The notes under the pieces: generated by a model
The model's database searches: none
What the model saw: only the letters and a program-made list of their open reading frames with translations
What the model was told of the DNA's origin: nothing
NCBI RefSeq assembly: GCF_025770765.1
Contig: NZ_JANZKY010000002.1
Span: 1-64,000, forward strand
DNA from: Propionivibrio soli
GTDB taxonomy: Bacteria; Pseudomonadota; Gammaproteobacteria; Burkholderiales; Rhodocyclaceae
Reading direction: 5' to 3'
Length of the DNA: 64,000 bases
Shown here: piece by piece, positions 1-8,315 of the stretch
How the letters are laid out: the number at the start of each line of letters is the position of its first letter
Position numbering within the stretch: position 1 is the stretch's first letter
Program-made: the position numbers and the translations under genes

Positions 1-174
1 CTGGAGAACGGGGACATCGTGCATTTCCGCCCCTCGGGCAATGCGCCGGAACTGCGCTGCTATGCCGAGTCGGGCTCGTCCGAGAAAGCCACCGCCCTCG
101 TCCGCGACGGGCTTAGGCGGTTGGCAGCGCGCCGACATGCGGCGTTTCACCTCGCGCCGGCCAGCGTGCAATAA
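1..174 (+). CDS. Phosphohexomutase (phosphomannomutase/phosphoglucomutase), C-terminal fragment
   Basis: The window opens inside this gene, and 57 codons remain before a TAA stop. The fragment carries [14 protein letters not shown], which matches the phosphate-binding loop of domain 4 in alpha-D-phosphohexomutases (family pattern RPSGTEPKLRVYVE). These enzymes interconvert hexose 6-phosphates and 1-phosphates, supplying mannose-1-P or glucose-1-P to nucleotidyltransferases. The next genes downstream are nucleotidyltransferases of that kind, so a ManB/AlgC-type role fits. Whether it is a mannomutase or a glucomutase cannot be read from the tail. The usual Thr-Glu of the motif is Asn-Ala here. 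Confidence 0.85.
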   Translation: MENGDIVHFRPSGNAPELRCYAESGSSEKATALVRDGLRRLAARRHAAFHLAPASVQ

Positions 175-226
175 ATACTCGCCACCCCGATCAAAGACAC
201 ATTCGAGAGAAACGAGAGGACAACGA

Positions 227-1414
227 ATGGCAAAAGGAATGATTCTGGCCGCCGGCCAGGGAACGCGCGTCCGTCCGCTGACCAAGGACCTGCCCAAGCC
301 GATGGTGCCCATCCTCGGCAAGCCGGTCATGGAGTACCTGATCGAGCATTTGGCGCGGCACGGGGTCACCGACATCATCATCAATGTCGCTTACCACCAT
401 CGCCGTATCGAGGAGTATTTCGGCGACGGCCGCCGCTGGGGCGTGAACATCGGCTACGCCTTCGAAGGCGTTTACGACAACGGCGAGATACTGCCCAAAC
501 CCAAAGGTTCCGCCGGGGGCATGAAGGCGATCCAGGATTTCAGCGGCTTCTTCGACGAGACGACGCTGGTCCTGTGCGGCGACGCCATCGTCGACCTCGA
601 CATCGGCGCCGCGCTGGCCGAGCATCGCCGCAAGGGCGCTCTGGCCAGCGTCGTGGCGCTCGAAGTGCCGCGCGACCAGGTGCAGAACTACGGCATCGTC
701 GTTGCCGATGACGACGGCCGCGTGCGCTCCTTCCAGGAAAAGCCGACACCCGACGAAGCCAAGTCGCAGCTCGCCAGTACCGGCATCTACATCTTCGAAC
801 CCGAGGTGCTCGACCTCGTTCCTTCGGGCAAACCATTCGACATTGGCGGCGAACTTTTTCCGTTGTTGATCGAGAAGGATCTGCCGTTCTATGCGCAGGG
901 CCATTCGTTCAACTGGATCGATATCGGGCGCGTCACCGACTACTGGTCAGTCCTGCAGCGCGTTTTGCGCGGCGAAGCGGGCGCGTTCCCCATGCCCGGT
1001 CGCGAGGTCAAACCCGGTGTCTGGGTTGGCGTCAACACATCGATCGCCTGGGAAAGCTGCAAGATCGTCGGACCGGTCTATATCGGTTCCAGCGTCCGTG
1101 TCGAGCCCGGCTGCTCGATCATCGGACCGGCGTGGATCGGCCATGGCAGCCATCTACGCCGCGATTCGAAGGCGATACGCAGCGTACTGTTCGAGTACAC
1201 GCGCCTTGGGGAGGCGATGGAGTTCTCGGAGATGATCGTTTCGCCGCGTTACTGCGTCGATCGCCTCGGGCAAACGTTCTTCGCCGGCGATGACCGCAAC
1301 GAGTTGCGCTGGGGCGATGCCCGGGCGGAACGGCGCCACTTCCAACGCGAGGTCCTAGTCGCCGGGAAGAGGCAAAAGGGCGATAATCGCGCGATCGATC
1401 GCCAGTCGGCATGA
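227..1414 (+). CDS. NDP-sugar nucleotidyltransferase with C-terminal left-handed beta-helix
   Basis: A 395-residue sugar-1-phosphate nucleotidyltransferase. The N-terminus carries the activation motif [19 protein letters not shown] (about residues 8-26). A CGD metal-binding motif lies near residue 117 and a QEKP motif near 170. The region from about 260 on, with [20 protein letters not shown], looks like the hexapeptide-repeat beta-helix of GlmU/ManC-like NDP-sugar synthases. It would make an NDP-hexose from hexose-1-P in the cytoplasm. The ATG at 227 is chosen because AGAGG lies about 8 bases upstream and the family motif starts at once; an in-frame extension to position 41 would overlap the upstream mutase. 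Substrate (mannose-1-P or glucose-1-P) is not resolved. Confidence 0.88.
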   Translation: MAKGMILAAGQGTRVRPLTKDLPKPMVPILGKPVMEYLIEHLARHGVTDIIINVAYHHRRIEEYFGDGRRWGVNIGYAFEGVYDNGEILPKPKGSAGGMKAIQDFSGFFDETTLVLCGDAIVDLDIGAALAEHRRKGALASVVALEVPRDQVQNYGIVVADDDGRVRSFQEKPTPDEAKSQLASTGIYIFEPEVLDLVPSGKPFDIGGELFPLLIEKDLPFYAQGHSFNWIDIGRVTDYWSVLQRVLRGEAGAFPMPGREVKPGVWVGVNTSIAWESCKIVGPVYIGSSVRVEPGCSIIGPAWIGHGSHLRRDSKAIRSVLFEYTRLGEAMEFSEMIVSPRYCVDRLGQTFFAGDDRNELRWGDARAERRHFQREVLVAGKRQKGDNRAIDRQSA

Positions 1415-1496
1415 CATTCGCAGCCATCTTTGCGCCGAAGCGGAGCGATCGGCCATTCACCGATTAACCCAAACTCCCTTTCGGAAAGAACTCGTG

Positions 1497-2384
1497 ATGA
1501 CGAAACGCAAAGGCATCATCCTCGCCGGAGGTTCGGGGACACGTCTCTATCCTGCGACACAAGTGGTCTCGAAACAATTGCTGCCGATCTTCGACAAACC
1601 GATGATCTACTACCCGCTGAGTACCCTGCTCCTGGCTGGTATCCGGGACATCCTGGTCATTTCGACGCCGCAAGACACACCACGCTTCGAGCAACTGCTT
1701 GGCGACGGCCATCGATTGGGCATCGAGCTCAGCTACGCCGTCCAGCCCTCGCCGGACGGGCTGGCGCAGGCCTTCCTGATCGGCGAATCGTTCATCGGCG
1801 GCGACCTGTCGGCGCTCGTCCTCGGCGACAACATCTTCTACGGACACGATTTCGCAACCCTATTGCACGAGGCGAACGCGCAGGCCGAAGGGGCGACGGT
1901 CTTCGCCTACGCCGTCAATGATCCCGAGCGCTACGGCGTCGTCGAATTCGACACGACCGGCCATGCGATTAGCCTCGAAGAAAAGCCGAAGCAGCCACGT
2001 TCTCGCTACGCCGTGACGGGCCTCTACTTCTATGACCACCATGTCGTCGAACTTGCCAAGTCGATCAAGCCATCGGCACGCGGCGAACTCGAGATCACCG
2101 ACCTCAATCGCCTCTATCTCGACAGCGGACGGCTGAGCGTCAAGACGATGGGGCGGGGCTATGCATGGCTCGATACCGGCACGCACGAATCGATGCTAGA
2201 AGCCGGCCAGTTCATCAACACGATCGAGAGCCGGCAGGGCTTGAAGGTCGCCTGTCCGGAAGAGATCGCCTGGCGCAACGGCTGGATCGACGACGGACAG
2301 CTGGAACGCATGGCCCACATCCTCGCCAAGTCGGGCTACGGACAATACTTGCAAGGTTTGCTGCGCGACAGGGTGTTCTCATGA
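1497..2384 (+). CDS. rfbA: Glucose-1-phosphate thymidylyltransferase RfbA/RmlA
   Basis: A 295-residue enzyme that converts glucose-1-P and dTTP to dTDP-glucose, the first step of dTDP-rhamnose and related deoxysugar pathways. It has the RmlA signature [11 protein letters not shown] (residues 9-19), [17 protein letters not shown] (27-43), [11 protein letters not shown] near 109 and EEKP near 162; length is normal for RmlA. The ATG at 1497 is preferred over a GTG three bases earlier because GGAAAG (1483-1488) is better spaced. The stop overlaps the rfbC start in an ATGA, so the two are translationally coupled. rfbB and rfbD, which complete the rhamnose pathway, are not in the window. Confidence 0.96.
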   Translation: MTKRKGIILAGGSGTRLYPATQVVSKQLLPIFDKPMIYYPLSTLLLAGIRDILVISTPQDTPRFEQLLGDGHRLGIELSYAVQPSPDGLAQAFLIGESFIGGDLSALVLGDNIFYGHDFATLLHEANAQAEGATVFAYAVNDPERYGVVEFDTTGHAISLEEKPKQPRSRYAVTGLYFYDHHVVELAKSIKPSARGELEITDLNRLYLDSGRLSVKTMGRGYAWLDTGTHESMLEAGQFINTIESRQGLKVACPEEIAWRNGWIDDGQLERMAHILAKSGYGQYLQGLLRDRVFS

Positions 2385-2923
2385 AGATAACGCGGCTTGC
2401 CATTCCCGACGTCGTTCTGCTCGAACCGAGAGTTTTCGGTGACGAGCGCGGCTTCTTTTATGAAAGTTTCAACGCGCGCGCCTTTCAGGATGCGACCGGC
2501 GTCGACGCCGAGTTCGTTCAGGACAATCATTCGAAGAGCGCCCGCGGCGTGCTACGCGGCCTGCACTACCAGCTGGCGCCGCGGGCGCAAGGGAAACTCG
2601 TACGCGCGGTCGTCGGCGAAGTGTTCGACGTCGCCGTCGACCTGCGCCCCGACTCGCCGACACGCGGGCAATGGGTCGGCGACCGGCTCTCGGCCGGGAA
2701 CAAACGGCAGATGTGGATCCCGGCCGGATTCGCGCATGGCTTTCTTGTGCTCAGCGATACCGCCGAGTTTCTGTACAAGACAACCGACTACTACTCGCCT
2801 GCGCACGAGCGCTGCATTGCCTGGAACGATCCGCAGCTGGCTGTGGACTGGCCGCTCCGTGAGCCTCCGGTGCTGTCGGCCAAGGACGCCCAGGGCGTGG
2901 CGTTCGGCGAGGCGGAGGTTTAG
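2381..2923 (+). CDS. rfbC: dTDP-4-dehydrorhamnose 3,5-epimerase RfbC/RmlC
   Basis: A 180-residue cupin epimerase acting on dTDP-4-dehydro-6-deoxyglucose. Diagnostic segments are [15 protein letters not shown] (about residues 20-34), [18 protein letters not shown] (about 46-63, containing the catalytic His of RGLHYQ), [11 protein letters not shown] and the [13 protein letters not shown] segment near 115-127. Length and order match RmlC. It begins inside the rfbA stop codon (ATGA) and is followed by a strong hairpin terminator, so rfbA-rfbC closes this operon. Confidence 0.96.
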   Translation: MKITRLAIPDVVLLEPRVFGDERGFFYESFNARAFQDATGVDAEFVQDNHSKSARGVLRGLHYQLAPRAQGKLVRAVVGEVFDVAVDLRPDSPTRGQWVGDRLSAGNKRQMWIPAGFAHGFLVLSDTAEFLYKTTDYYSPAHERCIAWNDPQLAVDWPLREPPVLSAKDAQGVAFGEAEV

Positions 2924-2939
2924 CACTGAGGAATTCCGC

Positions 2940-2996
2940 ACGGCACACGTTGCGAAACTCGGATAGTTTCGCAACGTGTGTGCCGTCTGCTTTTTC
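2940..2996 (+). terminator. Rho-independent terminator after rfbC
   Basis: A long, nearly perfect hairpin. Left arm 2940-2959 (ACGGCACACGTTGCGAAACT) pairs with right arm 2965-2986 with a two-base bulge and a CGGAT loop. A TTTTT run follows at 2991-2995. It lies 16 bases after the rfbC stop and just before the manC ribosome-binding site, so manC probably has its own promoter or depends on read-through. Confidence 0.88.
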
Positions 2997-3023
2997 TGGA
3001 ACCATCAACATGGAGACCGTTGT

Positions 3024-4469
3024 ATGCTGATTCAGCCCGTAGTTCTTTCCGGCGGTTCAGGAACCCGCCTGTGGCCGCTGTCGCGAGAGAAGTATCCGAA
3101 GCAGCTGCTGCCGCTGATCTGCGAAGACTCGCTGTTGCAGGCGACGGTGCGACGCGTCGAAAACATCGCCGGCGCTCAGATTGCAGCACCGATGGTCGTG
3201 TGCAACGAGGAATACCGCTTCGTCATTGCCGAGCAGCTGCGCCTGATCGGCAAGGAAGGTCCGATCGTACTTGAACCCTTCGGCCGCAACACTGCACCGG
3301 CGCTGACCCTCGCTGCCCTCGCCGCCATGCGCGACGGCGGCGATCCGGTCCTGCTCGTGATGCCCGCCGATCACGTCATCATCGACGTTCCGGCCTTCCA
3401 GGCCGTCGTTGCGGAGGGGGCGGCGCTCGCCGAAGGGGGCGCCGTGGTGACTTTCGGCATCACTCCCGAGTCGCCGGAAACCGGTTATGGCTACATCCAG
3501 GCCGACGGCCCGGCAGGCGAAGGACATGCGGCGACGATCGCGCGCTTCGTCGAGAAGCCCGATCTTGCGACGGCGCAACGTTATCTCGACGCCGGAAACT
3601 ATCTCTGGAACAGCGGCCTCTTCATGATGAAGGCGTCCGTGTGGTTAGCCGCCATCGAAGCCTGCCGTCCCGATATTCATGCGGCCTGCCGGACGGCATG
3701 GGAACGCGGTACGGCGGACGGCGATTTTCTGCGCGTGGACAAGGAGGCGTTCAAGGATTGCCCGTCCGATTCGATCGACTATGCCGTCATGGAACGTATC
3801 GCCTCGCGTGAAAAGGAATCGTTGCCCCAAGGGGTGGTCATTCCGCTCGCCGCCGGCTGGTCCGACGTCGGTGCCTGGGATGCGCTGTGGAAGGTGCTCG
3901 AAAAGGACGAAGCAGGTAATGTCGCGCAGGGCGACACCTTGCTCCACGACTGCCACAATACGCTGGCCTTCTCGGGCAGCCGCCTCGTCGCCTGCGTCGG
4001 CGTCGAAGACCTGATCGTCGTCGAAACGCCGGACGCCGTTCTCATCGCGCACAAGGACAAGACCCAGGACGTGAAGCAAATTGTCGACTCCCTGAAGCGT
4101 GACGGCCGCTCCGAAGGGCAGCTGCATCGCAAGGTGTTCCGTCCTTGGGGTTCGTACGACGGCGTCGATTCCGGCGAACGCTTCCTGGTCAAACGCATCG
4201 TCGTCAAGCCGGGCGCCAGCCTTTCGCTGCAGATGCACCACCACCGCGCCGAGCACTGGATCGTCGTGCGCGGCACGGCGAAGGTGACGCGCGAGGACGC
4301 GAGCTACCTCGTCTCCGAAAACGAGTCCACCTTCATCCCGCTGGGCAAGAAGCATCGGCTCGAGAATCCGGGACGCATTCCGCTCGAGATGATCGAAGTT
4401 CAGTCGGGAACCTATCTCGGCGAAGACGACATCGTCCGCTTCGAGGACATCTACGGGCGCTCTGCCTAA
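3024..4469 (+). CDS. manC: Bifunctional mannose-1-phosphate guanylyltransferase / mannose-6-phosphate isomerase
   Basis: A 481-residue type II PMI-GMP enzyme (ManC/AlgA/CpsB family) making GDP-mannose. The N-terminal nucleotidyltransferase domain carries LSGGSGTRLWPLSREKYPKQ (residues 8-27), FGRNTAPA near 86 and FVEKP near 177. The C-terminal cupin isomerase domain starts near 365 (RPWGSYD) and has the metal-binding segment QMHHHRAEHWIVVRGTA near 407-423. The ATG at 3024 is preferred because GGAG precedes it by about 8 bases; further in-frame upstream sequence would run into the terminator hairpin. With the upstream mutase tail it suggests GDP-mannose supply for the glycan genes downstream. 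Confidence 0.96.
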   Translation: MLIQPVVLSGGSGTRLWPLSREKYPKQLLPLICEDSLLQATVRRVENIAGAQIAAPMVVCNEEYRFVIAEQLRLIGKEGPIVLEPFGRNTAPALTLAALAAMRDGGDPVLLVMPADHVIIDVPAFQAVVAEGAALAEGGAVVTFGITPESPETGYGYIQADGPAGEGHAATIARFVEKPDLATAQRYLDAGNYLWNSGLFMMKASVWLAAIEACRPDIHAACRTAWERGTADGDFLRVDKEAFKDCPSDSIDYAVMERIASREKESLPQGVVIPLAAGWSDVGAWDALWKVLEKDEAGNVAQGDTLLHDCHNTLAFSGSRLVACVGVEDLIVVETPDAVLIAHKDKTQDVKQIVDSLKRDGRSEGQLHRKVFRPWGSYDGVDSGERFLVKRIVVKPGASLSLQMHHHRAEHWIVVRGTAKVTREDASYLVSENESTFIPLGKKHRLENPGRIPLEMIEVQSGTYLGEDDIVRFEDIYGRSA

Positions 4470-4513
4470 GGCGGACCCAGGGGTCTTCCCGCCGGGAAGG
4501 CCCGTCCCCGCCT
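4469..4513. terminator. Possible hairpin between convergent manC and carboxylesterase genes
   Basis: AGGCGG (4469-4474) can pair with CCGCCT (4508-4513), enclosing an inner CTTCCC/GGGAAG stem. There is no U-tract on either strand, so this could be a factor-dependent or bidirectional termination structure, or nothing. Confidence 0.3.
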
Positions 4514-4530
4514 GGCTGACACGGTCAGGA

Positions 4531-5232
4531 CTACTCGCTCTCCGGGAGGCAGTCACCTGCCGCGGCCATTTTGCGTGTTAGCCAAAGGCCGATATCCGTC
4601 AGTTCTTCCTGGCACACCGAGTGCGTCATCGAATACGTATGCCACTCGACCGGATAGCCGTGCTGTTGCAGGAAGTTGCGCGCGGCAATGCCAAGGTCGA
4701 TGGCGACAACCTCGTCGTCGCTGCCATGGCCAGCAAAACAGGCGATCCCGCGATTGGCGGCCGCAGCTTCATGAGCCAACCGGCCCGGCCCTGGAATGTA
4801 GGTCGATAATGCGATGACACCGGCCAATCGGTGCGGATAAGTGAGCGCCGTCGTGTAGGCAATCGCGCCGCCCTGCGAAAAGCCAGCTAGAAAGACGCGC
4901 TCGCTCGGGACCCCACGCTCGTTCTCGCGTTCGATCAGGCGGCCGACTGCTTCGCATGACGCGCGGATTCCGGGGTCGTCGACATGGCGGCTGCGCGAAT
5001 CGAGCGACACGATGTCGTACCAGGCACGCATGATGTACCCGCCGTTGCACGTCACCGGAATGTGCGGCGCATGCGGAAAGACGAAACGAATCGGGTATTC
5101 GGCAGGTAGCTGCAGCTCCTCCACGACGGGCACAAAGTCCGACCCGTCGGCTCCCAAACCGTGCAGCCAGATGATGGAGAACCGTGGCGATTCGCCTGTC
5201 TCCATTTCGATCGCGGGTAACAAAGGCTCCAC
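4531..5232 (-). CDS. Carboxylesterase (phospholipase/carboxylesterase, alpha/beta hydrolase)
   Basis: A 233-residue serine esterase of the EstB/YpfH/acyl-protein-thioesterase-like family. IIWLHGLGADGSDFVP lies near residues 20-35, the nucleophile Ser119 in AGFSQGGA, Asp172/Asp173 in HGSDDEVV, and His204 in SMTHSVC. This is a complete catalytic triad at family-typical spacing. No signal peptide is seen, so it is cytoplasmic. The GTG start at 5232 is chosen because GGGAGG precedes it by about 6 bases and family members begin about 20 residues before IIWLHGLGAD; a longer in-frame start at 5358 has no such support. The natural ester substrate is unknown. It faces manC convergently. Confidence 0.9.
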   Translation of the reverse strand: MEPLLPAIEMETGESPRFSIIWLHGLGADGSDFVPVVEELQLPAEYPIRFVFPHAPHIPVTCNGGYIMRAWYDIVSLDSRSRHVDDPGIRASCEAVGRLIERENERGVPSERVFLAGFSQGGAIAYTTALTYPHRLAGVIALSTYIPGPGRLAHEAAAANRGIACFAGHGSDDEVVAIDLGIAARNFLQQHGYPVEWHTYSMTHSVCQEELTDIGLWLTRKMAAAGDCLPESE

Positions 5233-5382
5233 GAATACCTCCCGATGCGTTACCGAAGGACAACAGCTTCTGAGCGACGTTAGCACACCGTCAGCGCCTG
5301 CTGTAGCCCCTCGCCCGTCAGAAAACGCGGTAGCCGCCGGAATGCGGCGTTCACGCAACGTTCGATCGGCGCAATACGCGCG

Positions 5383-6483
5383 TCAGCTCACTTTCTCGAA
5401 ACGCAACAACGAGTGGCATATACCGAGACCATCCCGAATATCTGCCAGACGCAAGCCGTTACGCTCGGCACAAGCGACCACCGGCGCCGATTCATGCATC
5501 TTGCTGTTGCCGCTCGCCATCGACGTGAAATAAGGCGATGTGTTGATCAGGCAGTAGCTGGCAATGCCGTACTTCTGGCGGTCCCAGAAGGTGTCGAGAA
5601 CCCAGACCGAGCCTCCGTCGGCGAGCGAATCCGTCGCCCGCCGGAAGATTTCGCCAACGGTATCAAGGCTGAAACAAGTCAGGAACTGGCTCATCCAGAC
5701 GGCGTCGGCGTTGCCGGGAAATGCGGCGTTCGTATCCAGAATGTCAATCGGATACAACGTAGCCCGCTCAATCAGCCCTCGGTCTTCCAGCGCCGCCCTC
5801 GCACGTTCGAGTTGGATCGGGAGATCGAGCAAGGTGACACGAACCTCCGGATCGTGCAGTAGGCACTGCGAGGCCCACTTCCCCGTATTGGCTCCGATGT
5901 CCACGAGATGCCGCGGATGCCGCGCAAACACGTATTCGAGTGCATCGGCGAACGCCGAGTCCGAATAATAGTGATCAAAATTGAACCAGCTCGTACGCGC
6001 CGGTTCCGGCAGTTCGGAGAGTCCCTCATAGATCGTGGCCCAGTCGCCAAGCGCCTTCAGCCCAAGCGGCTTTTCCTCACGTAGCGACTCGTCTAGCATG
6101 AACAAGCCTTTGTAACAGACATCGTGGATGTAATCGATGTTGATCTGCGTAAGCTCGTCATGAAGAACGTTGTCGCCGACACGGGTCAGCGTGTAGCGCC
6201 CATCGACGCGCTTGACGACGCCTGCCGACAGCGCCGTTTCCAGTACGACGGAAATCGCGTAGGCCGACAAGGCAACGCTCTTCGCCAGTGTGCCAACCTC
6301 GGCACCCGGCGCTCCAGCCTCCTCGATGTGTTTGAGCAGGCCACTCTTCCATGCTGTGCGCACGCATTGGAATACGACCGGGCCAAAGGCAATGCGCTGA
6401 GCTTCGAACCGGGCGGGCAGCCCTCGCAAGCGGGCGGGTTCGAACTCGAAAATTTCGGGGGATCGATCGACAGTGGTATCCAT
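5383..6483 (-). CDS. SAM-dependent O-methyltransferase (plant/ASMT-like family 2)
   Basis: A 366-residue methyltransferase resembling small-molecule O-methyltransferases (acetylserotonin/hydroxyneurosporene type). The N-terminal 110 residues form the winged-helix dimerisation domain (LKHIEEAG... YAISVVLETALSAGVVKR...YTLT). The SAM motif I is HLVDIGANTGKWA (192-204), followed by VTLLDLPIQLERARA near 216-230. AAGGAA lies before the ATG. It ends a minus-strand set of three genes (GT1, hydrolase-radical SAM fusion, methyltransferase) with only 8 bases between it and the upstream fusion gene. That context suggests it methylates a hydroxyl on a small molecule rather than a macromolecule. Substrate unknown. 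Confidence 0.85.
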   Translation of the reverse strand: MDTTVDRSPEIFEFEPARLRGLPARFEAQRIAFGPVVFQCVRTAWKSGLLKHIEEAGAPGAEVGTLAKSVALSAYAISVVLETALSAGVVKRVDGRYTLTRVGDNVLHDELTQINIDYIHDVCYKGLFMLDESLREEKPLGLKALGDWATIYEGLSELPEPARTSWFNFDHYYSDSAFADALEYVFARHPRHLVDIGANTGKWASQCLLHDPEVRVTLLDLPIQLERARAALEDRGLIERATLYPIDILDTNAAFPGNADAVWMSQFLTCFSLDTVGEIFRRATDSLADGGSVWVLDTFWDRQKYGIASYCLINTSPYFTSMASGNSKMHESAPVVACAERNGLRLADIRDGLGICHSLLRFEKVS

Positions 6484-6491
6484 GGTGTTCC

Positions 6492-8315
6492 TTAGAATCT
6501 GGGGCAGGCAAGGCAGGCCGCCGGCGGATCATCGCCAAGCATGCGTTGACGGTGTCGGATCATCGCCGGGCCGTTCCACCAGGCGTGCAGCGGCTGCCGA
6601 TGAATGTTGCCGATAACTTCCGTGGGTTGGCAGTCACACAGCGTTATGTCGCCGTCTACGCCGACGGGAATGCTCTGCCAAGGAGAGGTACAGCGCGCAC
6701 GCCGCGTCGAACGTTGCGCCACTTGGTAGCCGCGCGTAACGAGGAAATCCAGGTAACGTTGTTCGAGCGCGAACTCCTCCAAGGCATGCACGGAGAGTAT
6801 GGGCAGGCCCCGCGCCACGGCTTTCCTAAGTGTCTTGCGTAGCCGCCGGTTTTGCGCGTCGTCCAGCGTTTGGTGCAACGAGCGTGCTTGATTGGAGGCG
6901 AAGTTGAGATCGCTCACCATCAAGGCGTCGAATTGATGGTCGGCGGCGAAATCGACAACGGCATCGAACTCGTCCAATGTATCGGCCGCAAGCGCGGTAA
7001 ACGCCGAGACGCCAAGCCCTGGATTTAGGGTGCGGCGAGCTTCAATTAAGTTGGCCACATTCCGCCGGAATTCTGCTACATCGCACCCTGTACGGACCCG
7101 ATCGGCGCTCGCCTGCGTCACGGCGTCGAGGCTCACCGTAATCGCGGACAACCCGGAACAACAAAGCGCCTGCGCTTTGTCAACCGTCAGCACCGTTCCG
7201 TTGGTGACCAACCCGACGCGACGGCCGGATGCAACGGCGAGTCCGATGAAGTCGATCGCCTCCGGGTGCAACAGCGGCTCGCCGAGGCCGACAAGGACGA
7301 CCCGATAGGCATGGGGAAGATGGTCGAGCACTTTAACAAAATCGTCCTTGCTCATAAACCGAGACTTCGTTTTCAGTTGCGTCCGCGCGCAAGCCGGGCA
7401 GCCGAGGTTACACCGCGTTGTGATCTCGATGTTCGCCACGGTCGGCTCGCCCGCCATCTCCGGCACCGGGCGGAATTCCTTGCCGCATGCGCTTCGAGCA
7501 GCCGGGCTAAACCCAAGATGTCTTGCAGAGTCCGGCCAGGCGGTGACGAACGATTTTAGAGGCGGCACCATTTCGAACGACGTCGAGAGCCTCGTAGACG
7601 TTTGCGCTTGATGGCGGCGGGCGGCATCGTCTATGGCTCGACAAACGACGTCGATCGCCACGTCCGCTCCCGTACCGGAAAACAGGTGATGTTTGGCGTC
7701 CGCGATCCGTACCTGTCTGTGCGGTACGGTTCTCAGGAGGTCACCCCACTGGCTCGTCGCTGCAACGGGTACGAGTTCATCGGCTTCGCCCTGCACGATG
7801 AGCACCGGCGACGGTACGGCGAGCGGAGCATGCCGAGCAAGACGGTTAATCATGCTCACCAGTTCACCGACGTCATGCAGATATGTCGTGCGCGATTCCG
7901 TGTGTAACGCCCAACGTTGCGCGTAGCCGAGGTCGATCACCGGCGGCGTAGCACACAGAACAAGCAGATCAAGGTCGCTCAAGCTTCCCGGGTCACCAGC
8001 AAGGCGACGCGAGATCTCAGCCAGGAGAAGGCTGCCGCCGGTCGAGTGCCCAAGCAGAATCAGCCGGCGGCCGCGACTCCGTAGCATGTCGATCGTGGAG
8101 CCAATGACGTCCAGGCACGCGTCTTTGTCGAACGGTGGAATTTCAGTCCCATCCTCATGAGCGGGCAGGCGAACGGCGTGGACCGAGTCCGGACCGAAGC
8201 GCTCGGTCAGTGCAGACTCCAGCCGGGAGAGATCCGACGCACGGCCAAGATAGCCATGCACCAGAACCACAGTAAACGGGTCGGTCCGGCCACTTTCGTC
8301 GGCTTGCCGGTTCAT
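6492..8315 (-). CDS. Fusion protein: alpha/beta hydrolase plus radical SAM/SPASM-like enzyme
   Basis: A 607-residue two-part protein. Residues about 12-235 are an alpha/beta hydrolase: VVLVHGYLG (16-24), nucleophile Ser91 in LLGHSTGGS, acid Asp179 in QGEADELVP, His209 in DAKHHLF. From about 290 comes a radical SAM domain with TRCNLGCPACAR (Cys302, Cys306, Cys309) and the GEP motif in GLGEPLLHPEA. Its tail has a SPASM-like set of Cys (RCTSPWQSIPVGVDGDITLCDC and a final CLACPRF). No frameshift or stop separates the halves. The start ATG overlaps the stop of the GT1 gene (ATGA), so they are coupled. The radical SAM half could modify a small molecule or a peptide; no precursor peptide gene is evident. 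The fusion is unusual and its function is not assigned. Confidence 0.85.
   Translation of the reverse strand: MNRQADESGRTDPFTVVLVHGYLGRASDLSRLESALTERFGPDSVHAVRLPAHEDGTEIPPFDKDACLDVIGSTIDMLRSRGRRLILLGHSTGGSLLLAEISRRLAGDPGSLSDLDLLVLCATPPVIDLGYAQRWALHTESRTTYLHDVGELVSMINRLARHAPLAVPSPVLIVQGEADELVPVAATSQWGDLLRTVPHRQVRIADAKHHLFSGTGADVAIDVVCRAIDDAARRHQAQTSTRLSTSFEMVPPLKSFVTAWPDSARHLGFSPAARSACGKEFRPVPEMAGEPTVANIEITTRCNLGCPACARTQLKTKSRFMSKDDFVKVLDHLPHAYRVVLVGLGEPLLHPEAIDFIGLAVASGRRVGLVTNGTVLTVDKAQALCCSGLSAITVSLDAVTQASADRVRTGCDVAEFRRNVANLIEARRTLNPGLGVSAFTALAADTLDEFDAVVDFAADHQFDALMVSDLNFASNQARSLHQTLDDAQNRRLRKTLRKAVARGLPILSVHALEEFALEQRYLDFLVTRGYQVAQRSTRRARCTSPWQSIPVGVDGDITLCDCQPTEVIGNIHRQPLHAWWNGPAMIRHRQRMLGDDPPAACLACPRF

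Noticed and set aside
191-904. 237-codon open frame on the minus strand across the NDP-sugar nucleotidyltransferase gene
   Set aside because: It is a high-GC shadow frame of a clearly real gene, with no ribosome-binding site or family motif. The same holds for many long antisense frames in this window.
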